Shown here: positions 11,192 to 19,505 of the stretch, in pieces | Position numbering within the stretch: the first letter of the stretch is position 1 | Layout of the letters: every line of letters begins with the position of its first letter | DNA from: Nocardia otitidiscaviarum NBRC 14405 | GTDB lineage: Bacteria > Actinomycetota > Actinomycetes > Mycobacteriales > Mycobacteriaceae | DNA length: 64,000 bases | Assembly (NCBI RefSeq): GCF_000308635.1 | Contig: NZ_BAGD01000106.1 | Span: 186,001 to 250,000, forward strand | Reading direction: 5' to 3' | The notes under the pieces: generated by a model | Databases searched by the model: none | What the model was told of the DNA's origin: nothing | What the model saw: the letters and a program-made list of their open reading frames with translations, nothing else | Made by a program: the position numbers and the translations under genes

Positions 11192-11203
11192 TAGCAGTCG
11201 CTA
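11192..11203. promoter_or_regulatory. Candidate TetR operator 1
   Basis: Inverted repeat TAGC-AGTC-GCTA, located 15 nt upstream of the SDR start. It shares the arm pattern TAGC-N4-GCTA with the second site 34 bp away. The position fits repression of the SDR gene by the divergent TetR protein. Confidence 0.55.
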
Positions 11204-11225
11204 CAGAAGGAAGATAGCACATTGA

Positions 11226-11239
11226 ATAGCGAGCGCTAT
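11226..11239. promoter_or_regulatory. Candidate TetR operator 2
   Basis: Inverted repeat ATAGCG-AG-CGCTAT, perfect over 14 bp and containing TAGC-N4-GCTA like the first site. It lies 11 nt upstream of the tetR start and would overlap its promoter or leader, consistent with autoregulation. Confidence 0.6.
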
Positions 11240-11250
11240 AAAATAGATTC

Positions 11251-11856
11251 ATGGCCGCACCGACGCGGGGACGCCCCCGCTCCTTCGATCGAGACGCCGC
11301 ACTGGACAAGGCGATTCGCCTGTTCTGGCGCAAGGGGTACGAGGCCACCTCCACCCGCGACCTCACCGAGGAGCTCGGCATCGGCGCACCCAGCCTGTAC
11401 GCCGCCTTCGGCGACAAGCAGCAGCTGTTCACCGAGGCGGTGCACTGCTTCGGCGAGCGTTACGGCGGCTTCGCCATGCGCGCCTTCGCCGAAGCACCCA
11501 CGGCGCGCGGCGCCGCCGAACGCCTCCTGCGCGAGGCCGCGGCGGCCTACACCGAACCCGGCCGCCCGGCCGGATGCATGGTGATCAGCGCTGGGGCCAA
11601 CACCACCAACAGCGAGATCGCCGCACTGCTCCGGGATAAGCGCAACCACAACGTGGCCATGCTCGAGGAACGCATCCGGGCCGATGTCACGGCCGGAATA
11701 CTGCCTGGGGACACCGATCCCGCCGCACTCGCGCGGTACACGGCGGCGGTCTTGCAGGGCATGTCCCAGAGCGCCCGGGACGGCGCGACCGCCGCCGAAC
11801 TGGACAAAGCCGCGGAACTGGCCATGCGCGCCTGGCCCGAGGAGATCGCGCGCTGA
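11251..11856 (+). CDS. TetR/AcrR family transcriptional regulator
   Basis: 201 residues. N-terminal helix-turn-helix at about residues 15-60: RDAALDKAIRLFWRKGYEAT, then TRDLTEELGIGAPSLYAAFG with the usual K-x-x-L-F tail (DKQQLFTEAV). The C-terminal domain resembles the TetR_C_16/NemR-like ligand domains (GRPAGCMVISAG). It is divergent from the SDR, and two TAGC-N4-GCTA palindromes lie between them, so it probably represses both. The ligand is unknown but may be a substrate of the SDR. Confidence 0.88.
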   Translation: MAAPTRGRPRSFDRDAALDKAIRLFWRKGYEATSTRDLTEELGIGAPSLYAAFGDKQQLFTEAVHCFGERYGGFAMRAFAEAPTARGAAERLLREAAAAYTEPGRPAGCMVISAGANTTNSEIAALLRDKRNHNVAMLEERIRADVTAGILPGDTDPAALARYTAAVLQGMSQSARDGATAAELDKAAELAMRAWPEEIAR

Positions 11857-11884
11857 GATTTCCGCCGACGGGCCTTGCTTCGGG

Positions 11885-11899
11885 TACCCCTTGGGGGTA
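11885..11899. promoter_or_regulatory. CsoR/RicR-type copper box
   Basis: TACCC-N5-GGGTA, 60 nt upstream of the copper chaperone start. This is the general form recognised by actinobacterial Cu(I) repressors of the CsoR/RicR family, which release DNA on binding copper. No CsoR gene lies in the window, so the repressor must act in trans from elsewhere. Confidence 0.7.
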
Positions 11900-11907
11900 T
11901 GTTCATC

Positions 11908-11930
11908 GGTGTTGGGGATACCCCCACACC
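11908..11930. promoter_or_regulatory. Second copper-box-like palindrome
   Basis: Two 10-nt arms around ATA (GGTGTTGGGG and CCCCCACACC) with one mismatch, containing GGGGATACCCC. It lies 8 bp after the first box and about 30 nt upstream of the chaperone start. It may be a second repressor site overlapping the promoter or transcript start. Confidence 0.5.
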
Positions 11931-11958
11931 GTATGACGAACGCGAGAAGGAGTCTGAC

Positions 11959-12165
11959 ATGGCCACCAGCACCTACACCGTCACCGGGATGACCTGCGGC
12001 CACTGCGTCGGTTCGGTCCAGAAGGAGATCGGCAAGATCGACGGCGTCACCAATGTCGACGTGGACCTCGCGAGCGGTCTGGTGAAGGTGGAGTCGAACA
12101 CTCCCCTCGCGGACGCCGACGTCGTGGCCGCCGTCGACGAGGCGGGTTACCAGGTGGCGGGCTGA
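11959..12165 (+). CDS. copZ: Copper chaperone, heavy-metal-associated domain
   Basis: 68 residues forming a single HMA (ferredoxin-like) domain with the metal site GMTCGHC (Cys at about residues 13 and 16). Such proteins carry Cu(I) in the cytosol and hand it to a P-type ATPase such as the CopA encoded 0.9 kb downstream. The ATG has AGAAGGAG upstream. It is the first gene of a three-gene run; the next gene starts 1 nt after its stop. Confidence 0.93.
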   Translation: MATSTYTVTGMTCGHCVGSVQKEIGKIDGVTNVDVDLASGLVKVESNTPLADADVVAAVDEAGYQVAG

Positions 12166-12166
12166 G

Positions 12167-13063
12167 ATGAACGATCGACTGAGATTCGCCGCGTTCGGCG
12201 GCGGACTGGTCGTGCTGTTCGGGGCCGCGCTCGGGATCGGCGCCCTGGTGGGCGACCCGAGCCCGGCCCCCGGGCACGACACCGCGCAGAGCCAGGCGGC
12301 CGATGCCGACTCCCTGGGCCTGGCCGACAGCGAATCCGGCTACACCCTCGGTGAGATCAGCGCTCCGAACACGGCGAATCAACCCGGCGTACTGAGCTTC
12401 CGGATCACCGGACCGTCCGGAACCGTCACCGCCTACGACGAACAGCACGAGAAGGACCTGCATCTGATCGTGGCCCGCACCGACGCGGGCCAGTTCCGGC
12501 ACGTGCATCCGGAGCTGGCCGCGGACGGCACCTGGTCCATCGACTGGACCTGGAAGGAACCGGGCACCTATCGGGTGTTCGCCGATTTCGCGCCGACCGG
12601 CGGGCCGGGCGGGCTCACCCTGAGCCGGACCGTCACCGTCACCGGGCAGGCCGCACTCCAGCCCCTGCCGCCGCCGTCGCGAACCGCCGAGGTGGACGGG
12701 TACCGGGTCACCCTCACCGGTGAGCTGACCACCACCGGAAGCCAGCTGAGCTTCACCGTCACCCGGGACGGCAAGCCGGTCACCGATCTGCGGCCCTATC
12801 TGGGCGCGTACGCGCACCTGGTGGCGCTGCGGGCCAGCGACCTCGCCTACCTGCACGTCCATCCGCAGGGTGAGGTCGGCACGACACCGGCCGGACCGGA
12901 GGTGGCATTCCACGCGGAAGCGCCGACAGCCGGGGATTACCGTCTGTACCTGGACTTCTCGCACGGCAACGCGGTGCACACCGCCGAATTCACCATTACC
13001 GCCACCACCGCCCCCGCACCGGTCGATCCGGTGGGGCACGGAGAACACGAAGGAGGTCACTGA
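12167..13063 (+). CDS. Membrane-anchored exported protein of the copper operon, His-rich C-terminus
   Basis: 298 residues. An N-terminal hydrophobic helix (about residues 8-30, ending LGIGALVGD) should anchor or export it. The remaining part is two beta-rich repeats, each with a histidine cluster (RHVHPEL and YLHVHPQG) and later DFSHGNAVHTAEF, ending in GHGEHEGGH. The His pairs and position between the copper chaperone and CopA suggest an extracytoplasmic copper binder, but I know no characterised homologue. Its TGA overlaps the copA ATG by one base, so translation is coupled. Confidence 0.75.
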   Translation: MNDRLRFAAFGGGLVVLFGAALGIGALVGDPSPAPGHDTAQSQAADADSLGLADSESGYTLGEISAPNTANQPGVLSFRITGPSGTVTAYDEQHEKDLHLIVARTDAGQFRHVHPELAADGTWSIDWTWKEPGTYRVFADFAPTGGPGGLTLSRTVTVTGQAALQPLPPPSRTAEVDGYRVTLTGELTTTGSQLSFTVTRDGKPVTDLRPYLGAYAHLVALRASDLAYLHVHPQGEVGTTPAGPEVAFHAEAPTAGDYRLYLDFSHGNAVHTAEFTITATTAPAPVDPVGHGEHEGGH

Positions 13064-15300
13064 TGAGCGCACCCACTACCGAGCGGTCCGTCGAACTCGA
13101 GATCGGCGGTATGACCTGCGCCTCGTGCGCCTCCCGCATCGAGAAGCGGCTCAACAAGCTCGAGGGCGTCACCGCGTCGGTGAACTACGCCACCGAGAAG
13201 GCGAAGGTCAGCTTCCCGGCGTCGGTGACCGCCGACGACCTCATCGAGCAGGTCACCGAGGCCGGATACACCGCGGCCGTGCACACCACCGAACCGGCGA
13301 GAACCGAGGCGGCCGAGGATGATTCCCGTCCCAGCGCCACCGCGGAGCTACGCCACCGGCTGCTGGTGAGCCTGGCGCTCGCACTGCCGGTGGTGGCGAT
13401 GTCCATGATCCCGGCGCTCCAGTTCGACAACTGGCAGTGGCTCTCGCTCACGCTGACCGCACCCATCGTGGTGTGGGGCGGCGCGCAGTTCCACCGCGCC
13501 GCCTGGATGAACGCCCGGCACGCCACCGCCACCATGGACACGCTGATCTCGCTGGGCACCATCGCGGCCTTCAGCTGGTCGGTGTACGCGCTGTTCTTCG
13601 GCGACGCGGGCATGCCCGGCATGAAACACCCCTTCACCCTGAGCATTTCGCGCACGGATTCGGCCTCGACGCTGTACTTCGAGGTCGCGGCCGTGCTGAT
13701 CGTGGCCATTCTGGCGGGCCGGTACTTCGAGACCCGCTCGAAGGAGAAGGCCGGATCGGCGCTGCGCGCCCTGCTCGAAATGGGCGCCAAGGAGGTGTCG
13801 GTACTGCGCGGCGGCGTCGAAACCCGCATCCCGGTAGCCGATCTGACGGTCGGCGCGGAATTCCTCGTCCGTCCCGGGGAGAAGGTCGCCACCGACGGCG
13901 TGGTGGTGAGCGGCAGTTCGGCCCTCGATATGAGCATGCTGACCGGTGAGTCCGTGCCGGTCGAGGTCGGGCCCGGCGACGAGGTGGTCGGGGCGACGGT
14001 GAACGCGGGCGGCATGCTGACCGTGCGCGCCACCCGCGTCGGCGCGGACACCCAGCTGGCGCAGATGGCCAAGCTGGTGGAGGACGCGCAGAACGGCAAG
14101 GCGCAGGTGCAGCGGCTCGCCGACCGGGTGGCCGGGGTCTTCGTGCCGATCGTCATCGCCATTTCGGTGGCGACGCTCGGCTTCTGGCTCGGCACCGGGA
14201 CGGCCACCGCCGCCGCGTTCGGCGCGGCCGTGGCGGTGCTGATCATCGCCTGCCCGTGCGCCCTGGGCCTGGCCACTCCGACGGCGCTGCTGGTCGGCAC
14301 CGGGCGTGGCGCGCAGCTGGGCATCCTGATCAAGGGCCCGCAGGTGCTGGAATCAACCCGGCGCATCGACACCGTGGTGCTGGACAAGACCGGCACCGTG
14401 ACCACCGGCAAGATGACGCTGGCGCAGGTGATCCCGGCCGCCGGGCAGGATGCGGACGAACTGCTCGCGGTGGCCGCGGCGGTGGAGCACGGTTCCGAGC
14501 ACCCGGTCGCCAAGGCCGTGGTGGACGGTGCGGCGGCCAAGGGCCTGACCCCGGATCCGGTGGAGCAGTTCGTCTCCCACGGCGGCAAGGGTGTGCAGGG
14601 TCTCGTCGGTGAGCGCGCGGTGGTGATCGGACGCACCGCACTGCTCGAGGATTGGTCGATCACACTGCCGGAGTCGTTGGCGCAGGCCAAGGTTCAGGCC
14701 GAGGCCGCCGGGCACACCGCCATCGTGGTGGCTTGGGACGGCACCGCTCGCGGTGTGCTGGTGATCGCCGACGCGATCAAATCCACCAGCGCCGAAGCTA
14801 TTTCAGACCTGAAGGCACTCGGCCTCACCCCTGTGCTGCTGACCGGCGACAATGCCGCCGCCGCCCGCACGGTGGCGGGCCAGGTGGGCATTGCCGAGGT
14901 GATCGCCGAGGTGCTGCCCAGCGACAAGCTGGACGTCGTCAAACGACTTCAGGACGAGGGCAAGGTGGTCGCCATGGTCGGCGACGGCGTCAACGACGCC
15001 GCCGCGCTCGCTCAGGCCGATCTCGGTCTGGCCATGGGCACCGGCACCGATGTGGCCATCGAGGCCAGCGACATCACCCTGGTGCGCGGCGACCTGCGCA
15101 CGGTGGCGGCGGCCATCCGACTGTCCCGGGCCACCCTGGGCACCATCAAGGGCAACCTGTTCTGGGCCTTCGGCTACAACGTCGCGGCCATCCCGCTGGC
15201 CGCCGCGGGCATGCTCAACCCCATGCTCGCGGGTGCTGCCATGGCGCTGTCCAGCGTCTTCGTGGTCAGCAACAGCCTGCGTCTGCGCCGCTTCGCCTAG
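13063..15300 (+). CDS. copA: Cu(I)-exporting P1B-type ATPase
   Basis: 745 residues. An N-terminal HMA domain with GMTCASC (Cys 19 and 22) is followed by eight predicted membrane helices with the transport motif CPC at about residues 397-399, phosphatase motif TGES near 295, phosphorylation motif DKTGT at about 441, the SEHP nucleotide motif (HGSEHPVA) and hinge GDGVNDAAAL. This set defines the Cu(I)/Ag(I) exporters. It is the third gene of the copper operon and is followed by a strong hairpin, so the transcript probably ends there. Confidence 0.96.
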   Translation: MSAPTTERSVELEIGGMTCASCASRIEKRLNKLEGVTASVNYATEKAKVSFPASVTADDLIEQVTEAGYTAAVHTTEPARTEAAEDDSRPSATAELRHRLLVSLALALPVVAMSMIPALQFDNWQWLSLTLTAPIVVWGGAQFHRAAWMNARHATATMDTLISLGTIAAFSWSVYALFFGDAGMPGMKHPFTLSISRTDSASTLYFEVAAVLIVAILAGRYFETRSKEKAGSALRALLEMGAKEVSVLRGGVETRIPVADLTVGAEFLVRPGEKVATDGVVVSGSSALDMSMLTGESVPVEVGPGDEVVGATVNAGGMLTVRATRVGADTQLAQMAKLVEDAQNGKAQVQRLADRVAGVFVPIVIAISVATLGFWLGTGTATAAAFGAAVAVLIIACPCALGLATPTALLVGTGRGAQLGILIKGPQVLESTRRIDTVVLDKTGTVTTGKMTLAQVIPAAGQDADELLAVAAAVEHGSEHPVAKAVVDGAAAKGLTPDPVEQFVSHGGKGVQGLVGERAVVIGRTALLEDWSITLPESLAQAKVQAEAAGHTAIVVAWDGTARGVLVIADAIKSTSAEAISDLKALGLTPVLLTGDNAAAARTVAGQVGIAEVIAEVLPSDKLDVVKRLQDEGKVVAMVGDGVNDAAALAQADLGLAMGTGTDVAIEASDITLVRGDLRTVAAAIRLSRATLGTIKGNLFWAFGYNVAAIPLAAAGMLNPMLAGAAMALSSVFVVSNSLRLRRFA

Positions 15301-15313
15301 GCGACACGCGAAT

Positions 15314-15365
15314 CGACCGGGTCGGTCGGTACCCGCCCCAGCGGCGGCACCGACCGACCCGGTCG
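15314..15365 (+). terminator. 17-bp perfect hairpin after copA
   Basis: Arms at 15314-15330 and 15349-15365 (CGACCGGGTCGGTCGGT and its exact complement) enclose an 18-nt loop. It begins 13 nt after the copA stop and marks the end of the copper operon. Confidence 0.75.
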
Positions 15366-15517
15366 TCGTATGCCCTTGCGTGTCGATCCGATCCACACGG
15401 GTCTCGTACCGATCACACGGCCGATCTCGACCCGATCCACCCGGTCGCCGATCGTCGCGCGCCCGTTCATGGCAGACTCCCCTGCGGCCATCCGTAGTCG
15501 ATCCGAGAGGACCTCTC

Positions 15518-16036
15518 GTGACCACCCCCACCGGCCCCGATGGGCTGCCCAGCATTGCCGAATACCTCGCATCGGCAGGTGTGCAAGTGGAGTCCGTCGC
15601 GCCCGAAGCCCCTGGCGCCCCGCAGATCTCGATTCCGGTGCCGGAGGGGTGGCAGCAGATGAACCCGGCGCAGTTCCCCGGCGCGTACGGGGTGTGGGCG
15701 ACCGCGCCGGAGGGCGGCTGGGCCGACAACGCCGTGGTGCTGGTCGCGAAGTTCTCCGAACCGATGGACTCGTCCAAACTGCTGGAGTGCGGGTTCACCG
15801 ATGCGCGGCGGCTGCCGGAGTGGCAGGAGCTCGATACCCACACCGGCGAGTTCAACGGCTTTCCGTCCTCGGCGATCACCGGCACCTATGTGGTCGCGCC
15901 GATGACCCTGTGGGCCTACAACCGCTACGTCATCGTCGAGGACCGGTATCTGGTGCAGCTGACCGTCACCACCCGCGCCGACCACGACGGCGCCGACGCG
16001 GCGGCCATTGTCGCGGGGCTGGCCGTCTCGGCCTGA
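15518..16036 (+). CDS. LpqN/LpqT-like protein
   Basis: 172 residues from a GTG with GAGAGG about 7 nt upstream. The body (IPVPEGWQQMNPAQFPGAYG, then NAVVLVAKFSE and FPSSAITGTYVVAP) follows the Lpp-LpqN pattern seen in mycobacterial lipoproteins LpqN and LpqT, where some members bind envelope partners. Unlike those, this one has no signal peptide or lipobox, so it may stay in the cytoplasm. The function is unknown. It has its own start after the copA terminator. Confidence 0.75.
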   Translation: MTTPTGPDGLPSIAEYLASAGVQVESVAPEAPGAPQISIPVPEGWQQMNPAQFPGAYGVWATAPEGGWADNAVVLVAKFSEPMDSSKLLECGFTDARRLPEWQELDTHTGEFNGFPSSAITGTYVVAPMTLWAYNRYVIVEDRYLVQLTVTTRADHDGADAAAIVAGLAVSA

Positions 16037-16056
16037 AACCGGCGCGGCGGCCCCAC

Positions 16057-16124
16057 CCCAGCGCGGCGGCATCGAGCCCGACGCGGCGACCTCGACCCAG
16101 CGCGGCGGTATCCAGCCCGGCGCG
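16057..16124. repeat. Two imperfect 29-bp direct repeats
   Basis: Copies at 16057-16085 and 16096-16124 begin CCCAGCGCGGCGG and match at about 26 of 29 positions. They lie in the 288-bp space between two convergent genes. No gene is supported there. Confidence 0.6.
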
Positions 16125-16228
16125 CTGCGTGGCGGCCACAGCCCGACCGCACTGCCTCTCAGCGCTGCGCGTCCTGCCCACCTCCGCGCGGTCCGCCCCG
16201 AGTTCGTGCGTTCGGCCTCGGCCTCAAG

Positions 16229-16289
16229 GCGTCACGGCCCAGCCTCACAGCGCCACGACCCAACCTCGGGGGCGTCACGGCTCAGCCGC
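16229..16289. repeat. Three imperfect 18-bp tandem units
   Basis: Units at 16229-16246, 16250-16267 and 16272-16289 share GCGYCACGRCYCARCC, spaced 21-22 bp apart. They follow the 29-bp repeats in the same non-coding gap, just before the rsmA stop codon. Confidence 0.55.
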
Positions 16290-16324
16290 GAGGCGTTGGC
16301 GGATCGGCCCCGTATGATTGCGCC

Positions 16325-17203
16325 TCAGCCTTGTTCGGCGAGGCGGACGAAAGCGGCGGTGTCGAGCGTTTCGCCGCGTGCGGTGGGCGCGATTCCCGCT
16401 GCGACGAGGCGTCTTTCGGCTTCGGCCGGGGAACCCGCCCAGCCCGCCAGGGCGGCGCGCAGCGTCTTGCGGCGCTGCGCGAAGGCCGCGTCCACGACCG
16501 CGTAGACCCGCTGCCGGAACTCGGCGTCCTGCGGCCAGGGGGACACGGTGAAGCGGTCGATGCGGACCAGACCGGATTCGACCTGCGGGACCGGCCAGAA
16601 GATCTGGCGGCCAACGGTTCCGGCACGGCGGACCGGGCCGAAGAACCCCGCCTTGACGCTGGGGACGCCGTAGACACGACCACCGGGTTCGGCGGCCAGA
16701 CGTTCGGCCACCTCCAACTGCACCATGACGAGTGCGGTTCGGATACTGGGGAATTCGGCCATCAGCGTCAGCAGCACCGGGACCGCGACGTTGTAGGGCA
16801 GATTCGCCACCAGCGCCGTGGGCGCGGCGGGCAGGTCGGCGGCGGTGACCTTCATGGCGTCGGAGAGCACCACGGTCAGTCGGTCGGACAGCTCGGGCGC
16901 CCGCGCCGCCACCGTATCGGGCAGGGCGCGGGCGAGCACCGGATCGATCTCCACCGCGATCACCCGATCGACCACATCGAGCAGGGCCAGGGTCAGCGAT
17001 CCGAGTCCGGGCCCGACCTCGAGCACCACATCCTCGGGACCGACCCCCGCCGTGGTCACGATGCGCCGCATGGTGTTGGCATCGTGCACGAAGTTCTGAC
17101 CGAGCTGTTTGGTCGGCCGCACCCCGAGCCGTTCGGCCAGCTCCCGCACTTCGGCGGGACCCAGCAGAGCGGCTCGACCACGGGCGATATCGGACTCGGA
17201 CAC
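16325..17203 (-). CDS. rsmA: 16S rRNA dimethyladenosine transferase
   Basis: 292 residues from the GTG at 17203. The enzyme dimethylates two adjacent adenosines near the 3' end of 16S rRNA. Motifs: LGQNFVHDANTMRRIV at the N-terminus, SAM-binding EVGPGLGSLTLAL, and catalytic NLPYNVAVPVL. Loss of KsgA in other bacteria gives kasugamycin resistance. The open frame continues upstream of the GTG, but that part is antisense to the neighbouring intergenic DNA and unlike the family. In mycobacteria the gene follows rpfB; here a lipase and an SDR lie between. Confidence 0.95.
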   Translation of the reverse strand: MSESDIARGRAALLGPAEVRELAERLGVRPTKQLGQNFVHDANTMRRIVTTAGVGPEDVVLEVGPGLGSLTLALLDVVDRVIAVEIDPVLARALPDTVAARAPELSDRLTVVLSDAMKVTAADLPAAPTALVANLPYNVAVPVLLTLMAEFPSIRTALVMVQLEVAERLAAEPGGRVYGVPSVKAGFFGPVRRAGTVGRQIFWPVPQVESGLVRIDRFTVSPWPQDAEFRQRVYAVVDAAFAQRRKTLRAALAGWAGSPAEAERRLVAAGIAPTARGETLDTAAFVRLAEQG

Positions 17204-17279
17204 GCCAGCAAACGTATCAACCCGGCCGCGCCGAGCCCGCACCTGCCCGCGCGGTGACCGGACCGCGGGCTCGGGTGAC

Positions 17280-18440
17280 CTACGGCAGCGTCGGCGTCGA
17301 CAGCACGCGGGCCACGAAGCCTTCGATGGCCGCCCACATCTGCGGGTTGAGTTCGGTGTGCTCGCCCATGCCGACAACCGTCGAGTAGTCGACGCCGTTG
17401 GCGGTGAACTGCGCGGCCAGGGCGGCGTGCAGCGGGGAGGGGACGACCTTGTCGGTGGCGTTGAGCAGCAACAGGATCGGGGCGTCGTAGCCGCTGGTCG
17501 GCACCGCCATGTAGTCGGTGACGGCGGTGCGGAAGCGCTCGTCGGCGAGCGGTCGGGCCAGCATCTCACCCACCGAGATGCCGTCCACGACCTTCATGAT
17601 GCCGTCGAAGCAGAGCCCGCTCGCGTCATCGAGGACCTGGCGGCCGCGCGGGGTGAGGTAGCTGTTCAGATCGAGTTCGGGACGCGTGTCGCGCAGTCCG
17701 GCGAACATGCTCACCACGAAACCGTTGACGGCGGTGCCGAGCTGGCCCGGCACCGCGGGCACGTACGGTCCGACGAACGGCGCGACCTTCTCGATATCCG
17801 AAGCTGGATCGACCGCGATGGTGCCGCGGAAGTCCAGGTCCGGCAGCAGCGCCGATTGCAGGTGCGCGGTGCCCAGCGCCGCGTGGCCACCCTGTGAGAA
17901 GCCGGTGACCGCCCACGACCGCGACAGATCCGAACGGATCTCGCGCGCCGCCCGCACCAGATCGATGGTGGCGGTTGCCTCGGTGCGCAGTTCCAGGTAC
18001 GGGTGCGGTCCGGTGTCGAAGCGGCCGAGGCCGAGGAAGTCGGGCGCGACCACGGCGAAACCCTTGTTCACGAAGTACTGGAGGACCGCGTCCTCCTTGG
18101 GCCGGCTGAATCGGCTCCCGGCGCTCTGCCCACCGCAGCCGGGCCCGAGTCCGGAGGTGCCGTGGTCGTAGGCCATGATCGGCCAGCCGCCCGCGGGTGG
18201 CACGCCCTCCGGAACGATCAGCGCCCCACTGGCTTGCACCGGTTCGCCATTGGAGCGCGTGGTCCAGTAGTCGACGGAGTACCCGTTGGCCATCCCCCGC
18301 CATCCGGGTGGCTGCGCCGCCGCCGCGATCGGGGTGCCCGCCGTGGCCGCCTGTGCCGGGGCTCCCGGAACACTCAGCAGCGCACCCGCCGACATCGTGA
18401 TCGCGGCCAGGACACGTGTCCACCCGCCGAACACTCGCAT
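17280..18440 (-). CDS. Secreted alpha/beta-hydrolase, secretory lipase-like
   Basis: 386 residues. The ATG at 18440 has GGAGG 5 nt upstream and opens a classical signal peptide (MRVFGGWTRVLAAITM then a hydrophobic run to AQAAT, cleavage near residue 31). The nucleophile elbow is GFSQGGHAA; the oxyanion region YDHGTSGLGPGC and a late GEHTEL histidine fit the secretory lipase/esterase family. The nearest characterised relatives I can think of are fungal secretory lipases and mycobacterial cell-wall lipases. It stands alone between the divergent SDR and rsmA. Confidence 0.87.
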   Translation of the reverse strand: MRVFGGWTRVLAAITMSAGALLSVPGAPAQAATAGTPIAAAAQPPGWRGMANGYSVDYWTTRSNGEPVQASGALIVPEGVPPAGGWPIMAYDHGTSGLGPGCGGQSAGSRFSRPKEDAVLQYFVNKGFAVVAPDFLGLGRFDTGPHPYLELRTEATATIDLVRAAREIRSDLSRSWAVTGFSQGGHAALGTAHLQSALLPDLDFRGTIAVDPASDIEKVAPFVGPYVPAVPGQLGTAVNGFVVSMFAGLRDTRPELDLNSYLTPRGRQVLDDASGLCFDGIMKVVDGISVGEMLARPLADERFRTAVTDYMAVPTSGYDAPILLLLNATDKVVPSPLHAALAAQFTANGVDYSTVVGMGEHTELNPQMWAAIEGFVARVLSTPTLP

Positions 18441-18578
18441 GCAATCCTCCATCAGGTCCCGACCCGGGAACGACTTTCGAACCGCCATGCAGCCTAATGA
18501 ACTGAACGACAGTCCAGTCTGAAAATTCTCTGGCAATCCGTCGTTGACCGCGCCTGTAACTTGTTCTAATTTCGGGCG

Positions 18579-19346
18579 ATGGATCGCAGATACGACGGCC
18601 GTCGCGTACTCGTCACCGGAGCGGGCTCCGGCATCGGACAGGGCATCGCCCTGCGACTACTGGCCGAGGGCGCGCAGCTGGTCGCCGCCGACATCAACGA
18701 GACCGGACTGACCTCCACCGCCGAGGCCGCCCCCGCCGACCAGCGCGATCGGCTGCGCACCCTGACGGTGAACGTGGCCGATCAGGAGTCCACCCGCACC
18801 GCCGTGGCCGAGGCGGCCGAATTCCTCGGCGGCCTGGACGTACTCGTGAACGCGGCGGGCATCATGCGCGGCGGGCACACCCACGAACTGCCCCTGGAGA
18901 CCTGGAACCAGGTGCTCACCGTGAACCTCACCGGCACCTTCCTCATGATCCAGGCGGCCCTGCCGCACCTGCTGGAATCACAGCACGGGGTGGTGGTGAA
19001 CTTCTCCTCCACCAGCGCGTTCGGCGCGGCCCCGTATATGGCCGCGTACGCCGCGTCCAAGGCCGGGGTGAACGCACTCACCCACTCCATCGCGCTCGAG
19101 TACTCGAAAAAGGGTCTGCGCGCGGTGAATATCGTGCCCGGCGGCATCAGCACCGCCATCACCTCGAACCTCGACATTCCCGCCGACGCGGACTGGACGC
19201 TGATGGCCCGACTGCCCGGCTGGCTGGAGGGCGGTGCGCTGGGCAAGCCCGAGGACATCGCGGGCGTGGTGGCCATGGTGGCCTCCGAGGACGGCCGCTA
19301 TATGACGGGCACCGAACTCCGCGTGGACGGCGGCGCGCTCATGTAG
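18579..19346 (+). CDS. Short-chain dehydrogenase/reductase (SDR)
   Basis: 255 residues. Cofactor motif TGAGSGIGQG at residues 13-22, NAAG strand, catalytic serine segment NFSSTSAFG and YAASK catalytic pair, ending GTELRVDGGALM. An Asp after the second beta strand (AADINE) favours NAD(H). The substrate is unknown. It is divergent from the secreted lipase, with 138 bp between starts. Confidence 0.9.
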   Translation: MDRRYDGRRVLVTGAGSGIGQGIALRLLAEGAQLVAADINETGLTSTAEAAPADQRDRLRTLTVNVADQESTRTAVAEAAEFLGGLDVLVNAAGIMRGGHTHELPLETWNQVLTVNLTGTFLMIQAALPHLLESQHGVVVNFSSTSAFGAAPYMAAYAASKAGVNALTHSIALEYSKKGLRAVNIVPGGISTAITSNLDIPADADWTLMARLPGWLEGGALGKPEDIAGVVAMVASEDGRYMTGTELRVDGGALM

Positions 19347-19505
19347 CGGCCGGCGACCCGAGCGGGCCATACAGACGATGCGACAACCCGAGCGGCACAC
19401 GGGCGATGCGGCAGCCCGAGCAGGTCGTATACGTGACAGGCCGCTTCGGTCATGCGGGCAGATGCCCGCGCGGGCGATGGGAATTGCCGAAGCGGGTGGC
19501 CCAGC

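Noticed and set aside
17204..17569. Upstream extension of rsmA and long overlapping frames
   Set aside because: The extension is antisense-like sequence from the lipase end; the RsmA family starts close to the GTG at 17203.
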